Notes: a model not told the origin generated them from the letters alone. Shown: positions 1-9,563, counted from the stretch's first letter. The stretch is DNA of 59,371 bases from a beta proteobacterium AAP65 (GCA_001295865.1 LJHW01000038.1:1-59371); one strand, 5' to 3'. Numbers and translations are program-made.

Positions 1-426
1 GATGATGCCCAGCCCGCCCACCCAGTTCATGAAGCAGCGCCAGACGTTCACCGACAGCGGCAGCGCATCCAGCCCGCTGATCGCGGTGGAGCCCGTGGCC
101 GTGAAGGCCGAGGTGGCCTCGAAGTAGGCGTCGGTCATGCTCAGGCCGGGCACCGCGAGCCACAGCGGCAAGGCGCCGAACAGCGGCAGCACCGCCCAGG
201 TCATGCCCACGAGCAGAAAACCATCGCGCGGCTGCAGTTCGCGGCGGAAGCGGCGCGTCACCAGGCTGAGCAGCAGGCCGCAGACGGCGGTGGCGCTGGC
301 GGCGGTGATGAATGCCGGCTTGGCGCCGTCGTCGCCCAGCAGCGCAAAGGCCAGCGGCACCAGCAGCAGCAGCGCAAACAGCAGCACCATGCGCCCGACC
401 AGCGCAAAAACGGGAAGAAAACCCAT
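1..426 (-). CDS. trkH: Potassium uptake protein TrkH (N-terminal part, cut by window edge)
   Basis: Only the first 142 residues are present; the frame is open to the left edge. They give a hydrophobic first helix, a second and third membrane segment and then the first selectivity-loop region of Trk/Ktr channels (FEATSAFTATGSTAISGLD), followed by a conserved helix start (MNWVGGLGII). This is the membrane subunit that moves K+ and works with the cytoplasmic NAD-binding subunit TrkA. Its ATG lies only 2 bases after the trkA stop, so the two are almost certainly co-translated. The assignment is firm; the remaining pore domains cannot be checked. Confidence 0.93.
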   Translation of the reverse strand, partial: MGFLPVFALVGRMVLLFALLLLVPLAFALLGDDGAKPAFITAASATAVCGLLLSLVTRRFRRELQPRDGFLLVGMTWAVLPLFGALPLWLAVPGLSMTDAYFEATSAFTATGSTAISGLDALPLSVNVWRCFMNWVGGLGII

Positions 427-428
427 GT

Positions 429-1853
429 TCAGAAGAGAAAGGTGGCGCTGACCTGGAAGAGCTTTTCCACCTCGCGCACCATGCGCTTGCGCGGCACGAA
501 GACGATGACGTGGTCGTTGGGCTGCACCACCGTGTCGTGGTGGGCGATGATGACTTCGGGCTTGGCGTCTTCGCCGGCTTCGCTGCCGTCGGGCCGGTGC
601 AGGCCGCGCACGATGGCGCCCACCGTCGCGCCCTTGGGCAGGCCCACCTCGTCGATGCGGCGGCCCGCAAAGCGGCAGGTCTTGCGGTCGCCGCGCACGA
701 TGGCCTCCAGCGCCTCGGCCGCGCCGCGGCGCAGGCTGTGCACCGCTTCCACGTCGCCGCGCCGCACATAGGCCAGCAGTTCGCCCAGCACCGTGTGGCT
801 GGGGCTGATGGCGATGTCGATGGTGGTGCCCTGCACCAGGTCGGCGTAGGCGCGGCGGTTGATCACGGCCAGCACACGCCGCGCGCCCAGGCGCTTGGCG
901 AGCAGGCAGCTCATGATGTTGTCTTCGTCGTCGCTCGTGAGTGCGAGGAAGAGGTCCATCTGGTCGACGTTTTCGTCGCCGAGCAGCTCTTCGTCGGTGC
1001 TGTCGCCTTGCAGCACCAGCACCTCGGGCGGCAGCTCGGTGGCCAGGTAGTCGCAGCGCGGCTTCAGCGGCTCGATGATCTTGAGCTGGTAGTCGCCGTG
1101 GATCTCGCGCGCCAGCCGCAGGCCCACCTTGCCACCGCCGGCCAGCATCACGCGTTTGACGGGCTGGTCGCGCGTGCGCAGCGCGCCCAGCACGGTGCGG
1201 ATGTGCTCGGTGGCAGCGAGCACGAAGACCTCGTCGCCGGGTTCGATCTGCGTGCGGCCGTCGAGCTGCGGCAGCACCGTGTCTTGCCGGTAGATGGCCA
1301 TGATGCGCATGGGCGTGTCAGGCACCAGCTGCGGAATTTCTTCCAGCCGGTGGCGCACCAGCGGCCCGCCGGCCACAGCGCGCACCGCGATCAGGCTCAC
1401 CAGGCCGTGCGCGAACTCCAGCACCTGCAGCGCCTCGGGGTACTCGATGAGCTTGCGGATGTAGGCGGTGACGCTCTGCTCGGGGCAGATGACCTTGTCG
1501 ACACCGAAGCCGGTTTTGCCCAGCAGCGGGCTGTCGTCCTGGAACTCGGGGCTGCGCACACGTGCGATGGTGGTCGGCACGTTGAACATCTCCTTGGCCA
1601 CCTTGCACGCGACCAGGTTGGTCTCGTCCTGCGGCGCGCAGGCGATGAGCATGTCGGTGTCCTGCGCGCCGGCGTCGCGCAGCACGCTGGGCTGGATGGC
1701 ATTGCCCACCACACCGCGCAAGTCGAGACGGTCTTGCAGGAAACGCAGGCGCACCGGGTTGGTGTCGATGACGGTGATGTCGTTGCGCTCGCTGACCAGG
1801 CTTTCGGCCACGCTTTCACCGACGCGGCCGGCACCGAGGATCAGGATCTTCAT
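429..1853 (-). CDS. trkA: Trk system potassium transporter TrkA
   Basis: A 474-residue cytoplasmic regulator of the Trk K+ channel. It has the duplicated architecture of TrkA: a first Rossmann RCK-N domain starting at residue 1 with the dinucleotide motif GAGRVGE (residues 7-13), a TrkA-C domain around 140-220, a second Rossmann domain from about 233 (AGGGKVG), and a second TrkA-C domain around 370-460. Length and order match the family. It directly precedes trkH (2-base gap). The gene upstream on the same strand ends 30 bases before, so it may be co-transcribed, but that gene has no known link to K+ transport. Confidence 0.96.
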   Translation of the reverse strand: MKILILGAGRVGESVAESLVSERNDITVIDTNPVRLRFLQDRLDLRGVVGNAIQPSVLRDAGAQDTDMLIACAPQDETNLVACKVAKEMFNVPTTIARVRSPEFQDDSPLLGKTGFGVDKVICPEQSVTAYIRKLIEYPEALQVLEFAHGLVSLIAVRAVAGGPLVRHRLEEIPQLVPDTPMRIMAIYRQDTVLPQLDGRTQIEPGDEVFVLAATEHIRTVLGALRTRDQPVKRVMLAGGGKVGLRLAREIHGDYQLKIIEPLKPRCDYLATELPPEVLVLQGDSTDEELLGDENVDQMDLFLALTSDDEDNIMSCLLAKRLGARRVLAVINRRAYADLVQGTTIDIAISPSHTVLGELLAYVRRGDVEAVHSLRRGAAEALEAIVRGDRKTCRFAGRRIDEVGLPKGATVGAIVRGLHRPDGSEAGEDAKPEVIIAHHDTVVQPNDHVIVFVPRKRMVREVEKLFQVSATFLF

Positions 1854-1883
1854 GGGCGGCAGTCTAGAGCGTCAGGCGTGGCG

Positions 1884-4103
1884 TCAGGCGTGGCGCCCGG
1901 GGCCACCCAGGGCCTGCACCAGGGTGTCGGCCAGCGGCGCCTGCAGGCTGAGCGCCAGCGCAGCGGCCTCGCCCGGGTTGGCGCAGGTCTTGCGCCGCGC
2001 GCGCCACAGCGTGGCCAGCTGGCCGTGGCGCCCAGCCAACGCCGGGGCCAGGCGCTGCGTGGCTTCTTCAGGCGCCAGGCCGTGGGCGGCCACCAGCGCA
2101 CGCTGCAGCAGCACGGCGGTGTAGCGGCCGAGCGCCGCTTCGTCCCAGGCCACGAAGCTGCGGTCGGTACCGCGCACCAGGTTCAGCCCGCGCGCGGCGC
2201 CGGCTGCACCCAGAGCGCCGATCAAGCCGCCCGCCACGGCCCCGGCGCCCAGGGTGAGGCCGCCGCTGAGCAGATCGGCCTTCAGCCCGACCAGCGCGCC
2301 GCTGAGCGCACCGCCCACGAGCGCGGCACGGCCTTCACCCAGGCGTGAACGCAGCGCGGCGCCCTCGCCGTCAGGCGCACGCAGCGCCGCCAGGTCGCCA
2401 CCGGCCGGCACGGTGCCATCGATGGCGCCCCACAGCAGCACCTGCAGCCGCTGTCCGTGGGCTTGCAGGCTGGCTTCGAGCTGCTGCTCCAGCCGCGTGC
2501 GCGCCGCTTCGGCGTCACCACCGCGTGAAAGCAGCCCGCCTTCATCGGCCAGCGGCTCGTGCGTGGCGGCCACCTCGGCCAAGGTGGCCGCCAGCTCGGC
2601 CACCAGCGCGTCGAAGCGCGCGGCCTGGGCCGCCTGCCAGCTGGCGCCCAGGCGCTGCAGGCGGGGGTCACCGTCCAGCGCGGCGGCCAGGGCCTGCAGC
2701 AGGCGCCCCTCGGGCAGCCAGCCGTCGGCCCGCTGCTGCGCGGCCAAGGTGGTGGTGGCGGTGGGGTCGGGCTCGGCGGCCGAGCCGCCTTCCAGCAGCA
2801 CCACCACGGGCCGGCCCAGGCGGGCCAGCCAGGCCGGGCGCGGCGCGTCGGCCTCGGTGTGCAGCAACACCCCGGCCACCTGCTCGCGCAGCGCCGGCAG
2901 GGGGTCGGGCGCGGTGCGCGCGCTGCGCAGGCCCAGTGCCCGTGCGGCCGCGGCCCACCAGGGAGCCGGCGCAGCCACCGCGGCGGCGTCCAGGCCGGCC
3001 GGTGCGCGCAGCAGCTGCAACTCGTCGCCCTGCGTGCTCCGCAGCACGGTGCAGGGCTGGGGCGGGGCCCCGTCGTTGTCGGGCAGGTGCACGCCAAAGA
3101 GCGCTGGCGCGCGCAGATCGGCCGGCGCGGCCACCCACAAGAGCCGCAGCACGTGCGGCCGCCCGGGGCGCATCAAGGGGTGCAGGGCTTCGAAGTAAGG
3201 CGTGTCCAGCGCCAGCGGAAAACGCCGCGCCTGGGCCGCGGCGCGGCGGCCCGCCCACAGCGCGAGCAGCGCGCGCGGCAGCACGACGGCCAGGCCGAGC
3301 GTGGCCGCGTAGAGGTGGATCCAAGGCGCGGCGCTGGCCGTGGCATCGGCACCGGGCAGCACACGCAGCGGTGCCACCTCGGGCACGGCGATGCCGGTCA
3401 GCGCGCTGGCGGGCGCCAGCAGCCAGCCCAGGGCCTGCTGCACGGCCGTGGCGTCGAGAAAGGTGCTTTGCCAGCCGGCGCGGTAGTCGAGCACCAGGCC
3501 ACGCAGGTAGAGCCCGGCCACCAGGCCTGCAGCCAGCGCGGCCGCGCCGCTGTGCAGCACCAGCGCGGCGCGGTGGGCCATCAGCGGCGCGGCGTGTTCG
3601 GCCCACAGCGCGCCGGCGCGGGCCGCCGCGCCGTCACCCCCAGGCACGCGCAGGCCCAGGGCGGCCAGCGCCGAGCGCAGGCCGCCGCCGGGCCAGCTGG
3701 GCAGGGGCAAGAGCAGCACGAGGTAAACCGCGAGGTTCCAGGCCACCACCGCCCAGACGGCGGGGGCGAGCAGGTTCACGCGCTGGGGTGCACCCAGCTG
3801 GTCGGCCAACAGCCCCGCCAGCGCGCCCAGCAGCAGCGCCAGACCCAGCCAGGCCGGGTGCCAGCCGCGGCGCACCAGCCAGCGCTGCAGGGCGGCGTCA
3901 CGCGGCAGCAGGCGCTGCAGAGCGGCACCAGCACGCACCACGACAAAACTGGCGGGCGCTGCGCCCTCGCCCACCGCGGCCAGGGCCTGGCGTGTGGCCC
4001 AGGTGCTGTCGTCGGCGCTCCAGACGGGCCGCTGCCCCGGCGGCGGGGGCGCGGTTTCCAGCGCCTGCAGCAGCAGTACCTGGCGGGCTTCTTCTTCGGT
4101 CAT
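1884..4103 (-). CDS. DUF2868 / DUF3482-like membrane protein (apparent fusion)
   Basis: A 739-residue protein of unknown function. The first half resembles DUF2868: an N-terminal segment with the pattern DDSTWATRQAL, an arginine-rich stretch, then at least four hydrophobic helices (about residues 85-150 and 180-290). The last 230 residues resemble the C-terminal part of DUF3482 proteins, with a glycine/alanine-rich segment (GGLTLGAGAVAGGLIGALG) that may insert in a membrane. In many betaproteobacteria these are two adjacent genes, the second with an Era-like GTPase domain; here no GxxxxGK[ST] P-loop is visible. I chose the ATG at 4103 because the family consensus begins MTEEEAR; an upstream in-frame start exists at 4148. 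Family calls are from memory of their patterns. Confidence 0.72.
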   Translation of the reverse strand: MTEEEARQVLLLQALETAPPPPGQRPVWSADDSTWATRQALAAVGEGAAPASFVVVRAGAALQRLLPRDAALQRWLVRRGWHPAWLGLALLLGALAGLLADQLGAPQRVNLLAPAVWAVVAWNLAVYLVLLLPLPSWPGGGLRSALAALGLRVPGGDGAAARAGALWAEHAAPLMAHRAALVLHSGAAALAAGLVAGLYLRGLVLDYRAGWQSTFLDATAVQQALGWLLAPASALTGIAVPEVAPLRVLPGADATASAAPWIHLYAATLGLAVVLPRALLALWAGRRAAAQARRFPLALDTPYFEALHPLMRPGRPHVLRLLWVAAPADLRAPALFGVHLPDNDGAPPQPCTVLRSTQGDELQLLRAPAGLDAAAVAAPAPWWAAAARALGLRSARTAPDPLPALREQVAGVLLHTEADAPRPAWLARLGRPVVVLLEGGSAAEPDPTATTTLAAQQRADGWLPEGRLLQALAAALDGDPRLQRLGASWQAAQAARFDALVAELAATLAEVAATHEPLADEGGLLSRGGDAEAARTRLEQQLEASLQAHGQRLQVLLWGAIDGTVPAGGDLAALRAPDGEGAALRSRLGEGRAALVGGALSGALVGLKADLLSGGLTLGAGAVAGGLIGALGAAGAARGLNLVRGTDRSFVAWDEAALGRYTAVLLQRALVAAHGLAPEEATQRLAPALAGRHGQLATLWRARRKTCANPGEAAALALSLQAPLADTLVQALGGPGRHA

Positions 4104-4172
4104 CGGGGCGGAATGTAGCCGCCCTGCCCCGCGCTGGGGCCCTGTCATTGGGGCCGGCGGGCCCCGGCGGCC

Positions 4173-4826
4173 TCACACCGCGTGCAGCAGCGCCACCAGC
4201 TGGGCCTGGCTGTTGGTGCCGGTCTTCTCGTACATCTGGCCCACGTGGGTGCGCACGGTGCTGATCTTCACGCCCAGCTTCTCGGCCGCGCAGGTGGGGC
4301 GCATGCCTTCGCACAGCATCTCGGCCAGGCGCGCCTGGGTGTGGGTGAAGCGGAAGCGGCGGCGCATGGCGTCGGTGCGCGTGAGCTGCACCTGCTCGAT
4401 GGTGGCCAGCAGCCAGCCACCGGCCTGGCCGCTGCTTTCACCGGCGGGCATGGCGCGCAGGGTGATCTGCATCGGCGCGCTGCCCTCGGCTTCCAGCGGC
4501 AGCACCATCTCGCCGCTGGCGGCCACCTGGGCGTGCCAGCGCGACAGCGGCACCCAGCGGCCGGCCTGGCGCAGCGCGAGGCGGCCGCCGGCGTCGAGCC
4601 ACAGGCCGTCGCGGCGCTCGATGCGGCGCGTGGCGGCGGGGTTGGCTTCGAGCACGGCGCCGTCGGCATCGGCCACGATCAGCGGCGTTTCCAGGCGCTG
4701 CATCAGGCACTGACCCAGGGCCGCCAGGCGCTGCGAGCGTGCCGGCTGCGGGGCGATGGCACCACCGCTGTAGGCGCCGGCGAAGCTGTGGTTGACGGGG
4801 GTGCTGAAGGGGGTGTGGGTTTGCAT
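4173..4826 (-). CDS. LuxR-family transcriptional regulator with PAS-like N-terminus
   Basis: A 217-residue DNA-binding protein. The C-terminal 65 residues form a GerE/LuxR helix-turn-helix (TQARLAEMLCEGM...IGVKISTVRTHV pattern, here with LGVKISTVRTHVGQMYEKTG). Residues about 35-70 look like a degenerate PAS domain (ETPLIVADADGAVLEANPAA), so it may sense a ligand or a partner; no receiver aspartate pocket or kinase partner is visible. The start at 4826 is fixed by a perfect AGGAGG eight bases upstream; a longer in-frame start at 4901 lacks one. It stands alone between the acyl-CoA dehydrogenase and the DUF2868 gene, so its targets are unknown. Confidence 0.82.
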   Translation of the reverse strand: MQTHTPFSTPVNHSFAGAYSGGAIAPQPARSQRLAALGQCLMQRLETPLIVADADGAVLEANPAATRRIERRDGLWLDAGGRLALRQAGRWVPLSRWHAQVAASGEMVLPLEAEGSAPMQITLRAMPAGESSGQAGGWLLATIEQVQLTRTDAMRRRFRFTHTQARLAEMLCEGMRPTCAAEKLGVKISTVRTHVGQMYEKTGTNSQAQLVALLHAV

Positions 4827-4915
4827 CGGGGGCCTCCTGTTGTCGATGGAGCCATTGGGCCGCAGCCTGTCCTTCAGGAGAATGACACCAAGGTATCCCA
4901 CCCCCGTGGGGGGAG

Positions 4916-4980
4916 TCAGGCCAGCGCCCGACCGGATCAGGCGGCGTCCGGCTCGCTGGCCTCAGGCCAGCGCCCGACCG
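4916..4980. repeat. 19-bp direct repeat copying the 3' end of the acyl-CoA dehydrogenase gene
   Basis: The 19 bases at 4962-4980, which encode the last residues and the stop of the neighbouring acyl-CoA dehydrogenase on the minus strand, recur exactly at 4916-4934, 46 bases away in the intergenic gap. A 6-base-pair hairpin (4956-4961 with 4965-4970) spans the stop codon. It looks like a small tandem duplication of the gene end rather than a mobile element. Confidence 0.75.
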
Positions 4981-6092
4981 ATCAAGATCTTCTGCACTTC
5001 GCTCGTGCCCTCGTAGATCTGGCACACGCGCACGTCGCGGTAGATGCGCTCCACCGGGAAGTCGCTCACGTAGCCGTAGCCGCCGTGCACCTGGATGGCG
5101 TCGCTGCACACACGCTCGGCCATTTCGCTGGCGAAGAGCTTGGCCATGGCGGCTTCTTTCAGGCAGGGCAGGCCGGCGTCCTTCAGCGCGGCGGCATGCC
5201 AGATCATCTGCCGCGCCACCTCGATCTGCGTGGCCATGTCGGCCAGCTTGAACTGCACCGCCTGGTGCTGGAAGATGGGCTGGCCGAAGCTCGTGCGGTC
5301 TTTGCTGTAACGCAGCGCCGCTTCGAAGGCCGCACGCGCCATGCCCAGGGCCTGGCTGGCGATGCCGATGCGCCCGCCTTCCAAACCGCTGAGCGCGATC
5401 TTGAGGCCCATGCCTTCTTCGCCCAGCAGGTTCTCGGCCGGCACGCGGCAGTGCTCGAAGTTGATCTGCGCGGTGTCGCTGGCGTGCTGGCCGAGCTTGT
5501 CTTCCACACGCGCCACGGTGTAGCCGGGCGTGTTGGTGGGCACGATGAAGGCGCTGATGCCCTTCTTGCCGGCGGCCTTGTCCGTCACCGCCATCACGAG
5601 GGCGACATCGCCGTTCTTGCCGCTGGTGATGAACTGCTTCACGCCGTTGAGCACGTAAGCGTCGCCGTCCTTCACGGCGGTGGTCTTCAGGCCGCCAGCC
5701 TCGCTGCCCACGTGCGGCTCGGTGAGGCAAAAGGCGCCCAGCATCTCGCCGCGCGCCAGCGGCTTGAGCCAGCGCTCCTTCTGCGCGGCGTTGGCGTAGG
5801 CCATCAGGATGCTGCAGACGGGGCAGTTGTTGACGCTGACGATGGTGCTGGTGGCGCCGTCGCCTGCCGCAATCTCCTCCAGGATCAGGGCAAGCGCCAG
5901 GTAGTCGAGCCCGGCGCCGTCCCACTCGGCGGGCACGGCCACGCCGTAGCAGCCCAGGGCGGCCAGGCCCTGCAGCGCTGCGGCTGGGAAGGTGTGGCCC
6001 TTGTCCCAGGCGGCGGCGTGCGGGGCCACCTCGGCCTGCACGAACTGGCGCACGGCGTCTTGCACGGCGCGGTGGTCTTCGCTCAACAGCAT
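4962..6092 (-). CDS. Acyl-CoA dehydrogenase
   Basis: A 376-residue flavoprotein of the acyl-CoA dehydrogenase family, which oxidises acyl-CoA to the 2-enoyl-CoA and passes electrons to ETF. Seen: the FAD/substrate loop (AFCLTEPHVGSEAGG), the R-x-x-FGQPI block, and the catalytic glutamate in IYEGTSEVQ close to the C-terminus, as in short/medium-chain and branched-chain enzymes. It is the last gene of the minus-strand run that starts with a LiuR-like regulator, 33 bases after the S41 protease gene. Short- or branched-chain substrates are likely from that context, but the exact chain length cannot be read from sequence. Confidence 0.93.
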   Translation of the reverse strand: MLLSEDHRAVQDAVRQFVQAEVAPHAAAWDKGHTFPAAALQGLAALGCYGVAVPAEWDGAGLDYLALALILEEIAAGDGATSTIVSVNNCPVCSILMAYANAAQKERWLKPLARGEMLGAFCLTEPHVGSEAGGLKTTAVKDGDAYVLNGVKQFITSGKNGDVALVMAVTDKAAGKKGISAFIVPTNTPGYTVARVEDKLGQHASDTAQINFEHCRVPAENLLGEEGMGLKIALSGLEGGRIGIASQALGMARAAFEAALRYSKDRTSFGQPIFQHQAVQFKLADMATQIEVARQMIWHAAALKDAGLPCLKEAAMAKLFASEMAERVCSDAIQVHGGYGYVSDFPVERIYRDVRVCQIYEGTSEVQKILIGRALA

Positions 6093-6125
6093 GGTCGGTT
6101 CTTTCGGAGGTCGGACTAACAGGGT

Positions 6126-9100
6126 TCAGGGCCGCTGGTGCGGCGGCGCCACCGGGCGTGGCAGCGGCTGTTCGGCCAGCTGGCGCAACAGGTGGTTGAT
6201 GGCGGCGTCGAGCTGGGCGTCACCGCCCTCGTGGGTGCTGCGCGGCGGGTTGTCGACATCGATGTCGGGCGTGACGCCGCGGCCCTCGATGAGCCAGCTG
6301 CCGTCCAGCGCGTACTGGCCGGTCTCGGCGGCGCGCATGATGCCCCGGTCGAGCAGGCGGTTGCCGTCGCTCAGCCAGATGCCCGCGCCGGCGGTGCGGC
6401 GGCCGACCAGCGTGCCCAGCTGCAGGCGCTTGAAACCCTCGGCGAAGGTCTCGCCATCGGAGTAGGTGTCGGCATCGATCAGCACCGCGATGCGCCCGCG
6501 GTAGGACTGCTGCATGTTCGCGTAGCTCTCCGAGCCCTCCGGCGAACGCGGTTGCCACCAGGCCCAGGCACGGCGCAGCAGCTGCGTGAGCACCCAGCTG
6601 TCGATGTTGCCGCCGTTGTTGTTGCGCACGTCGATGACCAGCGCCTCGCGGTCGAGCTGGGCGTAGAACTCGCGCGCGAAGGTGGCGATGTCATTGCGCC
6701 CCATGGCACGCAGGCGCAGGTAGCCCACGCGGCCCTGGCTGCGCTCGGCCGCACGCTGCAGACGGCCCAGTTCCCAGTCGCCTTCGCGCAGCGCCGCCTC
6801 GCGCTGCGCGTTGACGGGCAACACCACCACGCGGCGCTCGGTGCCGGCATCCGTCTTGCCCGTTTCGGGCTTCACCGTCAACAAGACCTGGCGGCCGACC
6901 TGGCCGCGCAGCAGCTCGGGCAGCGCCACCACACCGGCCAATGAGCGGCCATTCAGCGTGGTGATGATGTCGCCCACCTTCACGCCGGCCCGCACCAGCG
7001 GGCCGGCTTCGGTGGGCAGCTCGGGGTCGCTGCGGTAGAGCTGCTCGACGCGGAAGCCCTGCGCCACCTTGCTGAAGCGCGCGCCGAGGCCGGCCGCGGC
7101 GATGTCATCCGGCCCGCGGCGCACGTCGCCCGGCGCCACCTGGCTGTGCAGCGCGCCCACCTCGGCCACCATCTGCGCCATCAGCTCGGCCAATTCGCGG
7201 CGCTCGCCCACACGCGGCAGCAGCGCCGCGTACTTGCGGCGCACGGCCGGCCAGTCGGTGCCGTGCATCTTGGCGTCGTAGAAATGGTCGCGGTGCAGGC
7301 GCCAGGCGTCGTCGAACATCTGCCGCCACTCGGCCGCGGGCTCGGTCTGGATCTGCCAGTCGGCCCAGCGCACCTGGGTGCGCGCCAGCACGGCGGCATC
7401 GGCAGGCGGCTTGGCCGCCGCGTCCATCAGCTGGATGTCGGCCGCCTGCTGCGGTGAGGCGGCGCGGCGCACCAGCAGCAGGCGTTTGCCGTCGCCGCTG
7501 AGCTCGACCTCGTTGACGTCGGCCGCGAAGAGCTCAGGCACGGCGCCGTTGTTGTCGATGGCCAGCGTGCGCAGGCTGGTGCGGCGCTCCACCGTCGAGT
7601 CGGCCTCCAGCAGGTACAGGCGTTTGCCATCGGTCTGCAGCCGCGTGTAGTTGCCCGGGGCCAGCGGCACCTCGTGCAGGCGCTGCGCCAGGCCCTCCAG
7701 CTCCAGCGGCGCCACGGCCGGCTGACGGGCGGCGCGTGCGCCGGCCGGGCCGGCAGCCGAGGCCGCTGCCGCGGGGCCGGCGGCCGCTTCGCCTTCGGCC
7801 GGGCCCTGGGTCTCGTCGCGCGCTTGAAACGGAAACCGCGGTCCTGCCGCCTGCAGCGCCAGCGCGTAGACCTTGCTGCGGCGGTCGAAATAGGGGCCGA
7901 GGTTGCGGTCGCCCCAGGGGCCGGCATTGAGCGAGGCGAAGTGGCGGTCCGACAGGAAGTAGAGCCAGCGCCCATCGGGCGTGAAAGCCGGCGCACTGCT
8001 GCCGTAGCGGTCGCTGGTCAGCGCCACCGTGCGCGCCTGGCCCAGGTGGTGCAGGAAGAGGCGTGCCCGGTTGGCATCGGCACCGCCGCGCGTGAACACG
8101 AAGCTCTGGCTGTCGGGCGCCCACACCAGCTGCGCCGGCGCGCTGCGCGCGGGGCCGGGCAGCTCTACGGCGCGCGTGGCACCGGGGCCGGTGTTGCCCA
8201 GCGCCGTGAGCCACAGCCGGCCGTTCTTGTCGGTGTGCGCCAGCCAGCGGCCATCGGGCGAAGGGAAGAGCGCCAGCCGGCGCATGGTGGCCCCGCGCGT
8301 GATCTGCAGCGGCGCACCGCTGCCGTCGGCGTTGAAGCGCCAGACCTCCAGCTCGGCTGGCGCGGCTTCGGGCGCCGGGGCCGCGCCGCCCGGGGCGATG
8401 TCGCACAGCGCGTAGACATGGCGCCCGTTGGCGCTGAACACGCCTTCGCGGCAACGTGCATCGGCCGGCACCGGCAGCTCGGCCCGGCGCAGCGTGCCGG
8501 TGCCCTGCGTGGCCAGGCGGCCGCGTACGTTCAACAGCGCGCGCTGGCCGTCGGGCGCAACACGCGCACCGTCGAAAAAGCCCTGCGGGCGCTGCACCCA
8601 GCGCGCGCGCAGCGCATCGGCATCGCCGCCCAGCGTGATGGCCACGCGCTGGTCCTGGCCGGTTTCCAGGTCGACAAGCCGCAGATCCGCCCCCAGCGCG
8701 TAGACCACGCGTGTGCCGTCGATGGCGGCATGGCGGATGTCCCAGCCGCGGTGGCGCGTGTGCTGCTGCAGATCACCGCCCTGGGCGTTGACGCTGTACA
8801 GGTTGAACTGGCCATCGCGGTCGCTGAGGAAAGCGATGCGCTCGCCCGTGGCCCCGCGGTAAGGCATGGGGCGCTGGTCGTTGCCGGCCGGGCGCGCACC
8901 GGGCGCAGGCGCGGGCAGCAGCGGCTGCGCTTCGGCCTGGCCGCGCAGGTCCAGGCGCCACAGCTGCGCCATGCCGCCGCCGCGGTAGGCGCGCACGTTG
9001 TCGCTGAACAGGCCCAAGCGCGTGAAGTAGAGGATGTGGCCGTCGGCGCTGAGCGCGCCGTCGCTGGCCTGGCCCACGGGCAGCACACGCTGCGCCTGCG

Positions 9101-9563
9101 TGCGCGGGTCGATGGCATAGAGCTGCGTCACGGGTTCACCGCGCTGCGCGGGGGCCGTCACCAGCACCTCGCCGGCCGGCGTGTGGCCCCAGACGCGCGG
9201 GTTCTGGCCCTGCCAGGTCAGGCGCTGCGGCACACCGCCGGCCAGCGGCAGCGTGTAGACCTCGGCCACGCCTTCGTAGGCGCCCACGAAGGCCAGCGTG
9301 CGGCCATCGGGCGAAAACGCGGCGCGCGCCTCCAGCTCGGGGTGGGTGGTGATGCGCTCGGCGCGGCCGCCCTGCAGCGGCACGCGCCAGAGGTCGCTTT
9401 CGGCGGTGAAGACGAGGGTCTGCCCGCGCAGCGCCGGGAAGCGGTAGAAGCCTTCGCGCTCGCCGGCTGGGGCTGCGTTTTGGGCCACAGCCGCGGTGGG
9501 GCCGCCGATGAGGGCCGCGCCCAGCAGCGCCGCGCCAAAGGAGAGGGTCAGCAAGGAATGCAT
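6126..9563 (-). CDS. Exported tricorn-like S41 family protease
   Basis: A 1145-residue periplasmic protein. An N-terminal signal peptide (about residues 1-27, ending AVAQ) is followed by WD40/TolB-like beta-propeller repeats (many FSPDG/FTPDGRWL blades) to about residue 680, a tricorn core region, a PDZ domain near 790-870 (PLVRAGVKVGDIITTLNGR), and a C-terminal S41 serine protease domain with the nucleophile region YSDGETFAEG (Ser about 1035) and GRRTAGAG. This is the order of tricorn protease homologues that degrade peptides. I chose the ATG at 9563 because it opens the signal peptide; the open frame runs further upstream into the SDR gene. It starts 5 bases after that gene's stop, so the two are coupled. 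Confidence 0.92.
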   Translation of the reverse strand: MHSLLTLSFGAALLGAALIGGPTAAVAQNAAPAGEREGFYRFPALRGQTLVFTAESDLWRVPLQGGRAERITTHPELEARAAFSPDGRTLAFVGAYEGVAEVYTLPLAGGVPQRLTWQGQNPRVWGHTPAGEVLVTAPAQRGEPVTQLYAIDPRTQAQRVLPVGQASDGALSADGHILYFTRLGLFSDNVRAYRGGGMAQLWRLDLRGQAEAQPLLPAPAPGARPAGNDQRPMPYRGATGERIAFLSDRDGQFNLYSVNAQGGDLQQHTRHRGWDIRHAAIDGTRVVYALGADLRLVDLETGQDQRVAITLGGDADALRARWVQRPQGFFDGARVAPDGQRALLNVRGRLATQGTGTLRRAELPVPADARCREGVFSANGRHVYALCDIAPGGAAPAPEAAPAELEVWRFNADGSGAPLQITRGATMRRLALFPSPDGRWLAHTDKNGRLWLTALGNTGPGATRAVELPGPARSAPAQLVWAPDSQSFVFTRGGADANRARLFLHHLGQARTVALTSDRYGSSAPAFTPDGRWLYFLSDRHFASLNAGPWGDRNLGPYFDRRSKVYALALQAAGPRFPFQARDETQGPAEGEAAAGPAAAASAAGPAGARAARQPAVAPLELEGLAQRLHEVPLAPGNYTRLQTDGKRLYLLEADSTVERRTSLRTLAIDNNGAVPELFAADVNEVELSGDGKRLLLVRRAASPQQAADIQLMDAAAKPPADAAVLARTQVRWADWQIQTEPAAEWRQMFDDAWRLHRDHFYDAKMHGTDWPAVRRKYAALLPRVGERRELAELMAQMVAEVGALHSQVAPGDVRRGPDDIAAAGLGARFSKVAQGFRVEQLYRSDPELPTEAGPLVRAGVKVGDIITTLNGRSLAGVVALPELLRGQVGRQVLLTVKPETGKTDAGTERRVVVLPVNAQREAALREGDWELGRLQRAAERSQGRVGYLRLRAMGRNDIATFAREFYAQLDREALVIDVRNNNGGNIDSWVLTQLLRRAWAWWQPRSPEGSESYANMQQSYRGRIAVLIDADTYSDGETFAEGFKRLQLGTLVGRRTAGAGIWLSDGNRLLDRGIMRAAETGQYALDGSWLIEGRGVTPDIDVDNPPRSTHEGGDAQLDAAINHLLRQLAEQPLPRPVAPPHQRP

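Noticed and set aside
4916..4980. The 19-bp direct repeat as an integration (att) site
   Set aside because: No tRNA, integrase or foreign gene lies nearby, and the segment between the copies is only 27 bases long.
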